DNA of 45,933 bases from Bigelowiella natans CCMP2755 (taxonomy: Eukaryota > Cercozoa > Chlorarachniophyceae): positions 1 through 45,933 of the forward strand of contig ADNK01003172.1 in assembly GCA_000320545.1 (NCBI GenBank). Direction: 5' to 3'. Below, piece by piece: positions 45,822 to 45,933 of this stretch. Position numbers and translations under genes: made by a program. Position 1 is the first letter of the stretch. Each line of letters begins with the position of its first letter. The notes under the pieces were generated by a model. That model saw only the letters and a program-made list of their open reading frames with translations. It did not search any database and was not told where the DNA came from.

Positions 45822-45933
45822 TCAGTATCACCACCAAATTCATCAGTAATCATGTCGTTCTTCTCTCTCTCTCTCCGAACTTCCCCCCCCCCCCCCCCCG
45901 TTGTAGTGTCCGAAGGGCTCTTTTACTTATCAT
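45736..45933. other. Right edge: FATP intron with trinucleotide and poly-C repeats
   Basis: Contains ATC/CAG trinucleotide repeats (45777-45830) and a run of 17 C at 45883-45899. It probably lies within an FATP intron because no preceding FATP exon is recognisable before the edge. Confidence 0.5.

Overview
This window is nuclear DNA of an intron-rich eukaryote, most likely a protist or alga. No bacterial operon, CRISPR array or rRNA gene is visible. The evidence is a set of eukaryote-specific proteins (ARPC1, SFT2, BUD13, UTP11, a bHLH factor, WW domains) split by many short GT-AG introns, mostly 60-250 nt. Some introns carry a recognisable TACTAAC/CTAAC-like branch site. Almost none of these genes is visible as one long open frame. 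I built the models by joining exons by hand and requiring splice-phase agreement and, where possible, family motifs. Long dinucleotide repeats, many of them inside introns, and CA/TG-rich gene-free stretches complete the picture. The lineage cannot be fixed from this window alone.

Layout from left to right. 1-3.3 kb holds part of a Ty3/gypsy-like retrotransposon on the minus strand (gag, zinc knuckle, protease, reverse transcriptase, start of RNase H). Its LTR-like region (about 3.27-3.6 kb) contains several perfect hairpins. 4.5-5.8 kb (-) is a six-exon bHLH-zipper transcription factor. 7.4-8.4 kb (-) is an orphan K/E-tailed protein. 9.1-11.7 kb (+) is a nine-exon orphan protein with a serine/arginine-rich, transit-peptide-like N-terminus. 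12.6-14.5 kb (+) is a partly decayed tandem duplication of an ATP-grasp (Cj0069-like) domain. 15.4-17.6 kb (-) is SFT2. 18.2-19.2 kb (+) is a membrane-anchored double-WW protein. 19.8-21.7 kb (-) is ARPC1. 23.5-25.2 kb (-) is a secreted GH18 chitinase-like enzyme, head to head with BUD13 at 25.7-27.7 kb (+). 28.9-31.3 kb (-) is an orphan coiled-coil protein, and 31.5-32.1 kb (-) is a small orphan gene lacking its 5' end.

The right third holds a low-complexity protein with a signal peptide (32.7-34.9 kb, +), 5-hydroxyisourate hydrolase (36.6-37.3 kb, -), a multi-pass membrane protein (38.0-40.0 kb, +), UTP11 (40.8-42.4 kb, -), thymidine kinase (43.1-44.4 kb, +) and the C-terminal part of a FATP/very-long-chain acyl-CoA synthetase (45.0-45.7 kb, -, running off the right edge).

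The genes look like ordinary unlinked housekeeping and orphan genes rather than one pathway: actin nucleation, Golgi traffic, pre-mRNA splicing/retention, SSU rRNA processing, purine catabolism, thymidine salvage and fatty-acid activation. The most unusual items are the tandem ATP-grasp locus, the orphan genes near 9-11.7 kb and 28.9-31.3 kb, introns that can be retained without breaking the reading frame, and the hairpin-rich LTR. Exon coordinates are by eye. First exons are the least certain parts.
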